Source: Sulfurimonas autotrophica
GTDB lineage: Bacteria; Campylobacterota; Campylobacteria; Campylobacterales; Sulfurimonadaceae
Direction: 5' to 3'
DNA: 13,225 nucleotides
Assembly (NCBI GenBank): GCA_015662405.1
Contig: DQUE01000131.1
Span: 1 to 13,225 of the forward strand
Made by a program: the position numbers and the translations under genes. The notes below the pieces were generated by a model that saw only the letters and a program-made list of their open reading frames with translations, was not told the DNA's origin and ran no database searches. Position 1 is the first letter of the stretch, and each line of letters begins with the position of its first letter. Shown in pieces: positions 1 to 6,515 of the stretch.

Positions 1-155
1 AGCCAATCTATACCACTCCACCTCTTTAGTAGCAAACCAATTCCTACACCGAGTAAAACTGCCACAACTATAGAGATACCTAAAGAGAGCGTGTCTGCTG
101 CTTCTACTATGGGTTTTATTCGTGGTTTTTGCTCTTCTTCATTACTCTTAGGCAT
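1..155 (-). CDS. AtpZ/AtpI-like membrane protein (partial, N-terminus only)
   Basis: Only the first 51 codons are present; the gene runs off the left edge. It starts at ATG 155-153 on the minus strand, behind a good ribosome site (GAGGAG, 7 nt spacing), and overlaps the end of hemL by 8 bp, so the two are probably co-transcribed and translationally coupled. The N-terminus is short, charged and Glu/Lys-rich (MPKSNEEEQKPR). It is followed by a segment with the AtpZ/AtpI pattern: a leucine/glycine-rich first membrane helix of the LSLGISIVVAVLLGVGIG type, then a basic, tryptophan-containing turn (LLLKRWSGIDW). Family members are two-helix proteins linked to F1Fo ATP synthase assembly or to Mg2+/Ca2+ transport; no atp genes are visible here. 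The family call rests on the first helix only. Confidence 0.68.
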   Translation of the reverse strand, partial: MPKSNEEEQKPRIKPIVEAADTLSLGISIVVAVLLGVGIGLLLKRWSGIDW

Positions 156-1440
156 TACTTATCTCCTCAAACACCTCTTCACTGGCTTGAATCGTATTTT
201 CTATCATCTCATCTGTAATAGCAGTAGAGATAAATCCTGTTTCATATAAAGAGCAGGCAAAGTAATAGCCTTTATGTAACATTCCTGTATGAAATTTTGC
301 AAAAAGTTCAGCATCGCTTTTTGTAGCATCACTAAAATTTTTCACAGGTTTTTCATTAAAGAAAAAGCCAAACATACTACCTCGTGTATCTATCTGCATC
401 GGTATATCATATTTTGCTGCTGCATTTTGCATGCCCTCAACTAAGCGTTTTGCTCTCTCATTAAGTACACTAATGATTCTTACATTTTTTTTGAGTTTAC
501 TTAATGCTGCATAACCTGCTGCCATCGCAATAGGGTTTCCACTAAGTGTTCCTGCTTGATATACAGGGCCCTCTGGTGAGAGCATTGCCATAATTTCAGC
601 ACGCGCACCAAAAGCACCAACAGGCATACCCCCACCTATAACTTTTCCAAGTGTTAGCATATCAGGTTTTACTCCTGTAATGGATTCCACGCCATGCACA
701 CTAGCGCGAAACCCACTCATAACTTCATCAAACAAAAGCAGTGCACCATGCTCATCACAAATTTTACGAAGTGCATGTAAAAACTCTTTATCTGCCGGTA
801 CAAGTCCCATATTCCCAGCAATTGGCTCTATTATGACACAAGCGATATTGTCCGAATCGGCAAAACACTTTTTAACACTCTCTATATCGTTATATTCAGC
901 CAAAAGTGTATGTTTCGTAAAATCAGCCGGAACACCTGGACTTGAAGGGTTACCAAAAGTTGCTGCACCACTTCCTGCCTCAACCAAAAGAGCATCACTA
1001 TGTCCGTGATAACATCCGGTAAACTTGACTATATCATCTCTTCCTGTAAAGCCACGTGCTAGACGTATAGCACTCATAACGGCTTCTGTTCCACTACTTA
1101 CAAATCGAACTTTGTCAATGGAATCAAAAAAACTCACTACAAGTTTTGCCAATTCCGTTTCAGCTAATGTTGGTGCCCCAAAGCTAAGTCCGTGTTTTAC
1201 GGCATCTATAACAGCACTCTCTATAGTTTCATCACGATGACCAAAGAGTAAAGGCCCCCAACTTTGTACATAATCAATATATCTATTTCCATCTACATCT
1301 TTTAAGTAAGCACCCTCACCTTCTGTAATAAATATAGGTGTTGTTCCTACGCTTTTAAATGCACGTACAGGTGAGTCAACACCTCCTGGAATCAAAGTTT
1401 GTGCTTCTGTAAATGCTTTTTGTGATGCCTCTGTATTCAT
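148..1440 (-). CDS. hemL: glutamate-1-semialdehyde 2,1-aminomutase
   Basis: PLP-dependent cytosolic enzyme that converts glutamate-1-semialdehyde to 5-aminolevulinate, the last step of the C5 route to haem and other tetrapyrroles. The 430-residue length is normal for the family. Visible fold-type I aminotransferase signatures are the N-terminal IPGGVDSPVRAF, SSGTEAVMSAIRLAR near residues 115-129 (cofactor phosphate binding), YHGHSDALL near 144-152, the acidic DEV at 238-240 that contacts the pyridine nitrogen, and the Schiff-base lysine K266 in TLGKVIGGGMPVGAFG. The start is supported by an AAGGG ribosome site 5 nt upstream and a -10 element at 1470-1475. It is divergent from the tonB-like gene and overlaps the downstream AtpZ/AtpI-like gene. 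No defects were seen. Confidence 0.97.
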   Translation of the reverse strand: MNTEASQKAFTEAQTLIPGGVDSPVRAFKSVGTTPIFITEGEGAYLKDVDGNRYIDYVQSWGPLLFGHRDETIESAVIDAVKHGLSFGAPTLAETELAKLVVSFFDSIDKVRFVSSGTEAVMSAIRLARGFTGRDDIVKFTGCYHGHSDALLVEAGSGAATFGNPSSPGVPADFTKHTLLAEYNDIESVKKCFADSDNIACVIIEPIAGNMGLVPADKEFLHALRKICDEHGALLLFDEVMSGFRASVHGVESITGVKPDMLTLGKVIGGGMPVGAFGARAEIMAMLSPEGPVYQAGTLSGNPIAMAAGYAALSKLKKNVRIISVLNERAKRLVEGMQNAAAKYDIPMQIDTRGSMFGFFFNEKPVKNFSDATKSDAELFAKFHTGMLHKGYYFACSLYETGFISTAITDEMIENTIQASEEVFEEISNA

Positions 1441-1469
1441 GTGTACCCTTATAATTCTATTTTTTTATA

Positions 1470-1475
1470 ATTATA
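1470..1475 (-). promoter_or_regulatory. -10 element of hemL promoter
   Basis: TATAAT on the minus strand, about 30 nt upstream of the hemL ATG, which would give a short leader of roughly 20 nt. The surroundings are A/T-rich without a clear -35 box, which is usual for sigma-70 promoters in Campylobacterota. Several TATA-like strings lie nearby, so the exact hexamer is uncertain. Confidence 0.45.
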
Positions 1476-1501
1476 GCTAAGTACTATTAATATTGATTTG
1501 T

Positions 1502-1507
1502 TATAAT
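1502..1507 (+). promoter_or_regulatory. -10 element of tonB-like gene promoter
   Basis: Perfect TATAAT about 25 nt upstream of the TTG at 1532. A transcript starting around 1514 would exclude the upstream in-frame TTG at 1493, and this decides the start codon of the tonB-like gene. It lies back to back with the hemL promoter. Confidence 0.55.
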
Positions 1508-1531
1508 CTCATAAATATATTAGGATTTTTT

Positions 1532-2401
1532 TTGAATAGATCTTCATTTGCTTTTTTCATCGCTTTAGTGCTTCATGGAATCATTTTTTTGCTTTTGTGG
1601 ATAGTTTGGACTCTTACTCCTGATACAAAGCCTCAAACACTTCATAAAGAAAAAAGAGTAAAAATATCACTCAAAGAGATGCCAAAAAAAGAGCAAAAAT
1701 CTGGACTAACAAAACAAAAAACAAAGCCTACTCCTATTGCCCCACCCATGCCACAAGGCTCACAACTCAAAAAAATTGTAAAACAAAAAACCGTAAAATA
1801 TGAACCAAAGAAAATACCAAAAAAGACAAAATTAAATAAACCTAGTCCAGTAAAAAAAATCATGAAAAAAACAGTTACAAAGCAAAAAATTAAACCTCTT
1901 CCAACAAAACAATCTTATATCCCATTTGCAAAAAAGAGTGAAAAACCAAAGAAAAAACAAAATAAACTCTCCTGGCTCTATGAAGACAAATCTGGCGAAG
2001 AAGTAAAAAATACCAAGAAAAAAACAATACAAAACAACAGTAATATTTCTCAAAACATTAAAAAGCTTTATGGTGATACATTTACTAAACTAACACCTGG
2101 ACAACAACAGTATATTTTAGATAATCAAGAGATCATGCGAAGAATTACCCAACAGGTACTTAATCGTGTGGCACGTGTAAATATTCCACGTGATTTACAT
2201 GTAAACAGAAGCAATATTATAGAATTTTATCTCCACCCAAATGGTGATATATCAGATTTTAGGTTTCTTACTAAAAGTGGATATTATATACTTGATGAAA
2301 CTACAAAAGAGACTATAGAGTATGCTTATAGTAGATATCCAAGACCAAAGGAGACAACGCCTATACGCTACAATGTATATTATAATTTAGCAGACTATTA
2401 A
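1532..2401 (+). CDS. TonB/TolA-like energy-transducing envelope protein
   Basis: Predicted 289-residue inner-membrane-anchored periplasmic protein. Layout: a short N-terminus with one uncleaved membrane helix (about residues 5-28, AFFIALVLHGIIFLLLWIVW), then a long Lys/Pro-rich linker (about 35-170) as in TonB and TolA proteins that span the periplasm. A C-terminal globular domain (about 195-289) follows, with TonB-like IIEFYLHPNGDISDFRFLTKS, ILDETTKETI and a final YNVYYNL strand. TonB passes proton-motive force to outer-membrane transporters; TolA serves envelope constriction. The sequence does not settle which applies. The start is placed at TTG 1532 because it has AGGA 6 nt upstream and lies after the -10; a TTG at 1493 lies before the -10. 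No exbB/exbD or tolQ/tolR is adjacent. The linker is unusually A-tract-rich at the DNA level. Confidence 0.8.
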   Translation: MNRSSFAFFIALVLHGIIFLLLWIVWTLTPDTKPQTLHKEKRVKISLKEMPKKEQKSGLTKQKTKPTPIAPPMPQGSQLKKIVKQKTVKYEPKKIPKKTKLNKPSPVKKIMKKTVTKQKIKPLPTKQSYIPFAKKSEKPKKKQNKLSWLYEDKSGEEVKNTKKKTIQNNSNISQNIKKLYGDTFTKLTPGQQQYILDNQEIMRRITQQVLNRVARVNIPRDLHVNRSNIIEFYLHPNGDISDFRFLTKSGYYILDETTKETIEYAYSRYPRPKETTPIRYNVYYNLADY

Positions 2402-3318
2402 GATTCTTCTAAGAGTTTCAAGGCACCTTTATATATTGGCTCGTCTATAAAGCCATACTCTTCATCTACAAAACCGGTAATACCTTCATCACGATGCATT
2501 TCAAAAAGCTTCACAATCACTTTTGCTCTTTTTAACTCCTCTTCTTTGTCAATAAAAATTTTATGTACTAATTTCACTTGTTGTGGTGATATACAGGCTT
2601 TTGCGTTGTATCCCATCTCTTTTTCAAGTTCGAGCCATTGTGTAAACATCGCTAAATTTTTAAAATCCTGAAAAACAAAAGAGACAGGTTTTACTTTCAT
2701 AGCTTTTGCAGTAATCAAAAAATGTGCAAGCATGTACTTCATCGTTGGATTTTGTAGAGTAATGAGGCTTTGTGGCAGTCCCATATCTGCAAAAAGATCT
2801 AAAATACCAAGATAAAATACATTTACACGTTTATTTATTGCCAAAGAGGAGAGATTGTGCCATGCCTCAGCCGTCTCTATAGAGAGATGCAAATCGATTT
2901 CATCATGTAAAAGTGCCAACACATTTTTGACCTCTTCAGGATCTTTAATTTTAGGCACACGAATAGCATCAGGCATAAATTGATTAAGATAAGTAATTTC
3001 ATCATAACCACCTTCATCTAAAGCATTTACCCGAACAACCAGCTTTTTATCACTTTTTTGTAGTTTTGAAAGAAAAATAGCTGCTAAAACAAGCGCAAAA
3101 GGTTTATCCTCTTTACTAACGCCATCTTCAAGGTTAAGCATAATGCATTCAGCTTTCAAACTCTCTATTTTTAAAAGATGTTTCAGATTATGACAAGAGA
3201 GCATTAATACTGATTTAAAACTGTTTTTTTTATTTATCTGACGAAAAGTAGGAACAGCTAAGGCATCCAATGCAGCTAAATCTCTCTTTTTATAAGCCTC
3301 TTCTATTTTACTGAGCAT
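2398..3318 (-). CDS. HpcH/HpaI aldolase / citrate lyase beta-subunit (CitE)-like protein
   Basis: Cytosolic TIM-barrel protein of the HpcH/HpaI family, whose members cleave or form C-C bonds in (acyl-CoA) substrates such as citryl-CoA and malyl-CoA. Visible marks, numbered from the start chosen here (306 residues): LNLEDGVSKEDKP (E64/D65), VRVNAL (R96), IRVPKIKDPEEV, metal-binding-type Glu in LSIETAEA (E148) and Asp in YLGILDLFADMGL (D174), and a late AKACISPQQVK. The usual early Arg-Ser-x-Leu-x-x-Pro-Gly motif reads KSVLMLSCHN, so substrate or CoA binding may differ. Two starts are possible. ATG 3318 is chosen because AAGAAG sits 7 nt upstream; an ATG at 3336 (six residues longer) has no ribosome site. 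The gene overlaps the upstream cytochrome gene by 11 bp and its TAA interlocks with the tonB-like stop. No citD/citF partner is present, so a citrate-lyase role is unlikely; the substrate is unknown. Confidence 0.82.
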   Translation of the reverse strand: MLSKIEEAYKKRDLAALDALAVPTFRQINKKNSFKSVLMLSCHNLKHLLKIESLKAECIMLNLEDGVSKEDKPFALVLAAIFLSKLQKSDKKLVVRVNALDEGGYDEITYLNQFMPDAIRVPKIKDPEEVKNVLALLHDEIDLHLSIETAEAWHNLSSLAINKRVNVFYLGILDLFADMGLPQSLITLQNPTMKYMLAHFLITAKAMKVKPVSFVFQDFKNLAMFTQWLELEKEMGYNAKACISPQQVKLVHKIFIDKEEELKRAKVIVKLFEMHRDEGITGFVDEEYGFIDEPIYKGALKLLEES

Positions 3319-3655
3319 TCTTTTTCTTCTTATCATTTTTGTGTAGGTAAAAATAGAGTGCTTGAATCTCTTGTGTCGTTAAAAAGTATCTTGGCATCCC
3401 TCTTTTTCTCTGATTCAAAACCCTATAAAACTCCTCAAAAGCTATATTGTTAATCGGTGGTCCTATAAAACTTTTTTTCTTCTTTTTATGTATATAATTG
3501 GCAATAACCTTTCCCTCTCCATGCTCACCATGACAACTTTGACACCCTATTCCCCTTGGATTTTTGTAGAGTTGTGATGCATACTCCATTGGAGTAATAA
3601 ATGTACTTGCAGAGAAAAGCAGCAATGGGGTCGTTAAATAGAGTATATATTTCAT
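3308..3655 (-). CDS. small periplasmic monohaem cytochrome c
   Basis: 115-residue class I-type cytochrome c. An N-terminal signal peptide (MKYILYLTTPLLLFSASTF) should direct export. The haem-binding CQSCH gives C38, C41 and H42, inside GIGCQSCHGEHGEGK. M87 in RGMPRYFLTTQEIQALYFYL is the likely second axial ligand, followed by the typical C-terminal helix. A stretch of five lysines (about 57-61) and a Lys-rich tail make it strongly basic, suggesting docking to an acidic or membrane partner. It would shuttle electrons in the periplasm; the donor and acceptor are not in this window. It overlaps the CitE-like gene downstream and is divergent from folD. The ribosome site is weak (TTAGG, about 7 nt from the ATG). 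Confidence 0.87.
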   Translation of the reverse strand: MKYILYLTTPLLLFSASTFITPMEYASQLYKNPRGIGCQSCHGEHGEGKVIANYIHKKKKKSFIGPPINNIAFEEFYRVLNQRKRGMPRYFLTTQEIQALYFYLHKNDKKKKNAQ

Positions 3656-3682
3656 TATTAGCCTAATATTATTTTAAAACGC

Positions 3683-3688
3683 TATAAT
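3683..3688 (+). promoter_or_regulatory. -10 element of folD operon promoter
   Basis: Perfect TATAAT, 28 nt before the folD ATG, followed by a ribosome site AAGAGG at 3705-3710. It is probably the main promoter of the seven-gene operon up to 8608. The same bases read as TATTAT on the minus strand (3684-3689), a possible -10 for the cytochrome gene. Confidence 0.6.
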
Positions 3689-3689
3689 A
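3684..3689 (-). promoter_or_regulatory. possible -10 element of cytochrome c gene
   Basis: TATTAT on the minus strand, about 29 nt upstream of the cytochrome ATG. It nearly coincides with the folD -10 on the other strand, so the two promoters could not be occupied together. The A/T-rich region offers other candidates nearby. Confidence 0.35.
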
Positions 3690-3715
3690 TCAAAAAAATT
3701 ATTTAAGAGGTTTAA

Positions 3716-4573
3716 ATGCAAATTCTTGATGGGAAAGCACTTGCGAAAAAAATTGAACAGAGTGTGGCAGATGAAGTTGCCACATTAAAAGCACAAACAA
3801 ACAGAACTCCAGGACTAGCTGTAATACTTGTAGGACAAGACCCCGCAAGTCAAGCCTATGTAAGCATGAAGAAAAAAGCTTGCGATAGAGTTGGTTTTTA
3901 CTCAGTAAGTCATGAAATGCCTGAAGATATCTCTCAAGATGCAATAGAAAATACTATCAAGATGATGAACCAAAATCCAAATATTGACGGCATACTTGTA
4001 CAACTCCCCCTACCTCCACAAATTGATACAACAAAAATTCTCGAACTTGTTGATCCTGCAAAGGATGTTGATGGTTTTCATCCTTACAATGTAGGTCGTC
4101 TTGTAACAAATCTTGATGGTTTTGTTCCATGTACACCATTAGGAGTTATGAAACTGCTACAAGAGTACAATATAGATGTAAAAGGGAAAAACTGTTGCGT
4201 TGTCGGTGCTTCTAATATTGTCGGAAAACCGATGGCCTCTCTTCTTCTCAATGCAGATGCAACAGTAGAGATATGCCATATATTTACAGATGATTTAAAA
4301 AAGCATACATTACAGGCAGACATTATACTTGTTGGGGTCGGTGTAATTAACCTTATAAAAGAAGATATGGTAAAAGATGGTGCAGTTATCATCGACATAG
4401 GTATCAATAGAGCTGACAATGGAAAACTCGTAGGTGATGTTGATTTTGAAAATGTAAGTAAAAAATGCTCCTATATCACCCCTGTTCCAGGGGGAGTCGG
4501 ACCCATGACTATTGCGATGCTTTTAAGCAATACACTCAAAGCGGCACAGATCAATGTGCAAAAAAAAGACTAG
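3716..4573 (+). CDS. folD: bifunctional methylenetetrahydrofolate dehydrogenase / methenyltetrahydrofolate cyclohydrolase
   Basis: 285-residue cytosolic enzyme interconverting 5,10-methylene-, 5,10-methenyl- and 10-formyl-tetrahydrofolate, supplying one-carbon units for purines, fMet-tRNA and related pathways. FolD signatures are intact: VGQDPASQAYVSMKKKAC with catalytic K52 and Y48, VQLPLP at 95-100, KDVDGFHPYNVGRL with D119, the dinucleotide-binding GASNIVGKPMA from about 164, and the C-terminal PGGVGPMTIAML. The start is supported by AAGAGG 5 nt upstream and a -10 at 3683. It is first in a tightly spaced operon; lepB begins 4 nt after its stop. The gene ends in a run of eight A (4560-4567) just before TAG. 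The product also feeds the folate pool from which MetE's methyl donor is made, but metE lies 6 kb away under its own promoter. Confidence 0.97.
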   Translation: MQILDGKALAKKIEQSVADEVATLKAQTNRTPGLAVILVGQDPASQAYVSMKKKACDRVGFYSVSHEMPEDISQDAIENTIKMMNQNPNIDGILVQLPLPPQIDTTKILELVDPAKDVDGFHPYNVGRLVTNLDGFVPCTPLGVMKLLQEYNIDVKGKNCCVVGASNIVGKPMASLLLNADATVEICHIFTDDLKKHTLQADIILVGVGVINLIKEDMVKDGAVIIDIGINRADNGKLVGDVDFENVSKKCSYITPVPGGVGPMTIAMLLSNTLKAAQINVQKKD

Positions 4574-4577
4574 TGTA

Positions 4578-5387
4578 ATGAAAAAAATTTTACACAAAGC
4601 CTATAAATGGTCAAATAGCTGGACAGGAACTATCGTCATTGTCCTCTTTACCATCTTTTTTGTCGCCCAGGCATTTAGAATTCCAAGTGCTAGTATGAAA
4701 GACTCTCTCTTAATTGGAGATCATCTTTTTGCAAAGAAATTTGCTTACGGTATTGCTATGCCTTATCTTCCCTTTTTAGAAATTCCTATTATTCCATGGA
4801 GTAAAGAGCTTAAAATAATCGATGGAGATACTCCCAAACGCGGTGATATTGTAATATTTAGATATCCAGGCAATATTAAACAACATTTTGTAAAACGTTG
4901 CGTTGCACTTCCTGGTGATGAACTTTTTGTTGCAGATAAAGAACTCTTTATACACTTTAAAGAGGGTGATGAGTGGATAAAAAAGAACTACGCAGATTAT
5001 GACATAGCAATTTACAACAAAAAGCTATGGGTGAAAAATCCTTACATGCAAGAGCATCCAGGAATTCACCATGACCCTAAAATTGTCGATGATGGTCGTT
5101 TTCCTAGAGAGATTTTTTATGTTAATCCAATAAAAGTTGAAAAAGATCACTATTTTATGATGGGTGATAACCGCGACCACTCCAATGACAGTCGTTTTTG
5201 GGGGAGTGTTCCTTATGAAAATATTGAAGGCACTCCTTGGGTTATCTACTTCTCCATTGATGATAATTATAAAATACGATGGGATAGAGTTGGAAAAACC
5301 CCCACAGATTTAGAGGAACCAGAACACTTAAAAAAAGCGATACAAGAGAGAGAAAAAGAGGATAGAAACTATTATGGACTCACTTGA
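4578..5387 (+). CDS. lepB: signal peptidase I
   Basis: Inner-membrane serine protease that removes signal peptides from exported proteins. One N-terminal membrane helix (about residues 16-33) anchors a periplasmic domain. The catalytic serine is S39 in RIPSASMKDSL and the general-base lysine K106 in FVKRCVALPGDE. The conserved late box is MGDNRDHSNDSRFWGSV (195-211). Length is 269 residues from ATG 4578. That start is preferred because the protein then opens with a typical short basic N-terminus (MKKILHKAYKW). An in-frame ATG at 4554 would overlap folD by 20 bp. Neither start has a clear ribosome site, so translation is probably coupled to folD termination. It overlaps the M50 protease gene by 14 bp. 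A longer segment than in minimal homologues lies between the Lys box and the MGDN box. Confidence 0.95.
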   Translation: MKKILHKAYKWSNSWTGTIVIVLFTIFFVAQAFRIPSASMKDSLLIGDHLFAKKFAYGIAMPYLPFLEIPIIPWSKELKIIDGDTPKRGDIVIFRYPGNIKQHFVKRCVALPGDELFVADKELFIHFKEGDEWIKKNYADYDIAIYNKKLWVKNPYMQEHPGIHHDPKIVDDGRFPREIFYVNPIKVEKDHYFMMGDNRDHSNDSRFWGSVPYENIEGTPWVIYFSIDDNYKIRWDRVGKTPTDLEEPEHLKKAIQEREKEDRNYYGLT

Positions 5388-6051
5388 TTTACTCAAAATA
5401 GCAGCCGCTGTTTTAGCACTTGCTATTGCAATTATTGGACATGAAATCATGCATGGCTGGGTTGCTTACATGTATGGTGATATGACGGCTAAAAACGCAA
5501 ATCGTTTGACTATAAATCCTCTATCGCATATAGACCTAGTAGGCACTATTATTGTTCCTGCTATGATGTATTTTTTACCTATGCTTCTTGGTTCAGAAGG
5601 TGGCATGCTCTTTGGTTGGGCAAAACCTGTTCCTATTAATACATTTACAGTTATTAGCAGAGGCGGATACAACGCCGCCATGCAGGTAGATTTAGCAGGT
5701 ATTGTTTATAACTTCACATTAGGAGCAGTTGCAGCTATTGCATTGACAGCTATGAGTGCACCGACAATAGCAGACTCTTTTATTTATATCTTTGCTTATA
5801 TATTTGTCTATCAACTTCTTGTTATAAACATAGTTTTAGGCGTATTCAACCTGCTTCCGATCCCACAGTTTGACGGTGGGCATTTTTTAATGCATCTTGC
5901 GTTAAAATATAAAATAAATTCCATTGCAGAGTTTTATTATAAATATGAGAGATACGGAATTATCATTGTACTTATCATTTTAATGACACCACTGCATCAA
6001 TATGTGCTTTTTATACCAGTTCAAACAATTATACATTTGTTATTATCATAA
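5374..6051 (+). CDS. M50 family site-2-type zinc metalloprotease
   Basis: 225-residue polytopic membrane protein of the site-2 protease family, which cuts substrates within the membrane. The zinc motif HEIMH (H23, E24, H27) lies in the first hydrophobic helix. A family motif GWAKPVPIN follows at about 81-89, and the third zinc ligand is D167 in NLLPIPQFDGGH. Further helices lie near 55-73, 110-160 and 193-222. There is no PDZ domain, so this is the short form rather than RseP-like. The start ATG 5374 lies inside the end of lepB (14-bp overlap), with AGAGGA 11 nt upstream. The overlap with a signal peptidase gene suggests a role in export, for example clearing leftover signal peptides or regulated intramembrane proteolysis; that is inference. 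Substrate unknown. Confidence 0.9.
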   Translation: MDSLDLLKIAAAVLALAIAIIGHEIMHGWVAYMYGDMTAKNANRLTINPLSHIDLVGTIIVPAMMYFLPMLLGSEGGMLFGWAKPVPINTFTVISRGGYNAAMQVDLAGIVYNFTLGAVAAIALTAMSAPTIADSFIYIFAYIFVYQLLVINIVLGVFNLLPIPQFDGGHFLMHLALKYKINSIAEFYYKYERYGIIIVLIILMTPLHQYVLFIPVQTIIHLLLS

Positions 6052-6061
6052 AGGAGAATAG

Positions 6062-6493
6062 ATGAAATTTTATATAGGTACCGACCATGCAGGTATAGCA
6101 TTAAAAAACTGGACAATAGAACTTTTACAATCAAAAGGACATGAGGTGCATGACTTTGGTCCATATACAACAGAGAGAGTAGATTATCCAGATTATGCAC
6201 ACAAAGTAGCAACTGCTGTTTTAGAAGATAAAGATGCACAAGGTATTTTGATCTGTGGTAGCGGAATTGGTATGAGTATGGCAGCAAACAGACACAAAGG
6301 CATTCGTGCTGCGCTTTGCCATGATGCTTACACTGCAACTGTAGCACGTGGGCATAATGATGCAAATATTTTGTGCTTTGGTGAACGTATTGTTGGAAAA
6401 GGTGTTGCCGAATCAATTATAGATGCTTGGATAGCCGGAAGTTTTGAAGGTGATCGACATGTCGCAAGAGTAGAGAAGATAGAAGCAGTTTAA
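6062..6493 (+). CDS. rpiB: ribose-5-phosphate isomerase B
   Basis: 143-residue cytosolic isomerase of the RpiB/LacAB family that interconverts ribulose-5-phosphate and ribose-5-phosphate, linking the pentose phosphate pathway to nucleotide synthesis. Diagnostic features: the N-terminal GTDHAG (D8, H9), the active-site cysteine C65 in GILICGSGIGMS, the anion loop NRHKGIRAALCHD, and RGHNDANILCFGER (H98, N99). Length is typical. It has the best ribosome site of the operon, AAGGAG at 6051-6056, which starts on the last base of the preceding stop codon. The cysteine-based active site fits a ribose-5-P rather than a galactose-6-P isomerase. Its product is the precursor of PRPP, which the downstream Apt consumes. 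Confidence 0.95.
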   Translation: MKFYIGTDHAGIALKNWTIELLQSKGHEVHDFGPYTTERVDYPDYAHKVATAVLEDKDAQGILICGSGIGMSMAANRHKGIRAALCHDAYTATVARGHNDANILCFGERIVGKGVAESIIDAWIAGSFEGDRHVARVEKIEAV

Positions 6494-6515
6494 TAGATAA
6501 ATTTAAGGAAAAACC

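Noticed and set aside
680..1240. Two plus-strand open frames antisense to hemL
   Set aside because: They lie wholly inside the intact hemL gene, have no ribosome site, and their products look like reversed-gene shadows.
1493..1531. Longer N-terminus for the tonB-like protein starting at TTG 1493
   Set aside because: This TTG lies upstream of the best -10 element (1502-1507), has no ribosome site, and adds 13 residues before a normal membrane-anchor start.
4554..4577. Longer N-terminus for LepB starting at ATG 4554
   Set aside because: It overlaps folD by 20 bp without a ribosome site; ATG 4578 gives the N-terminus typical of the family. Not fully excluded.
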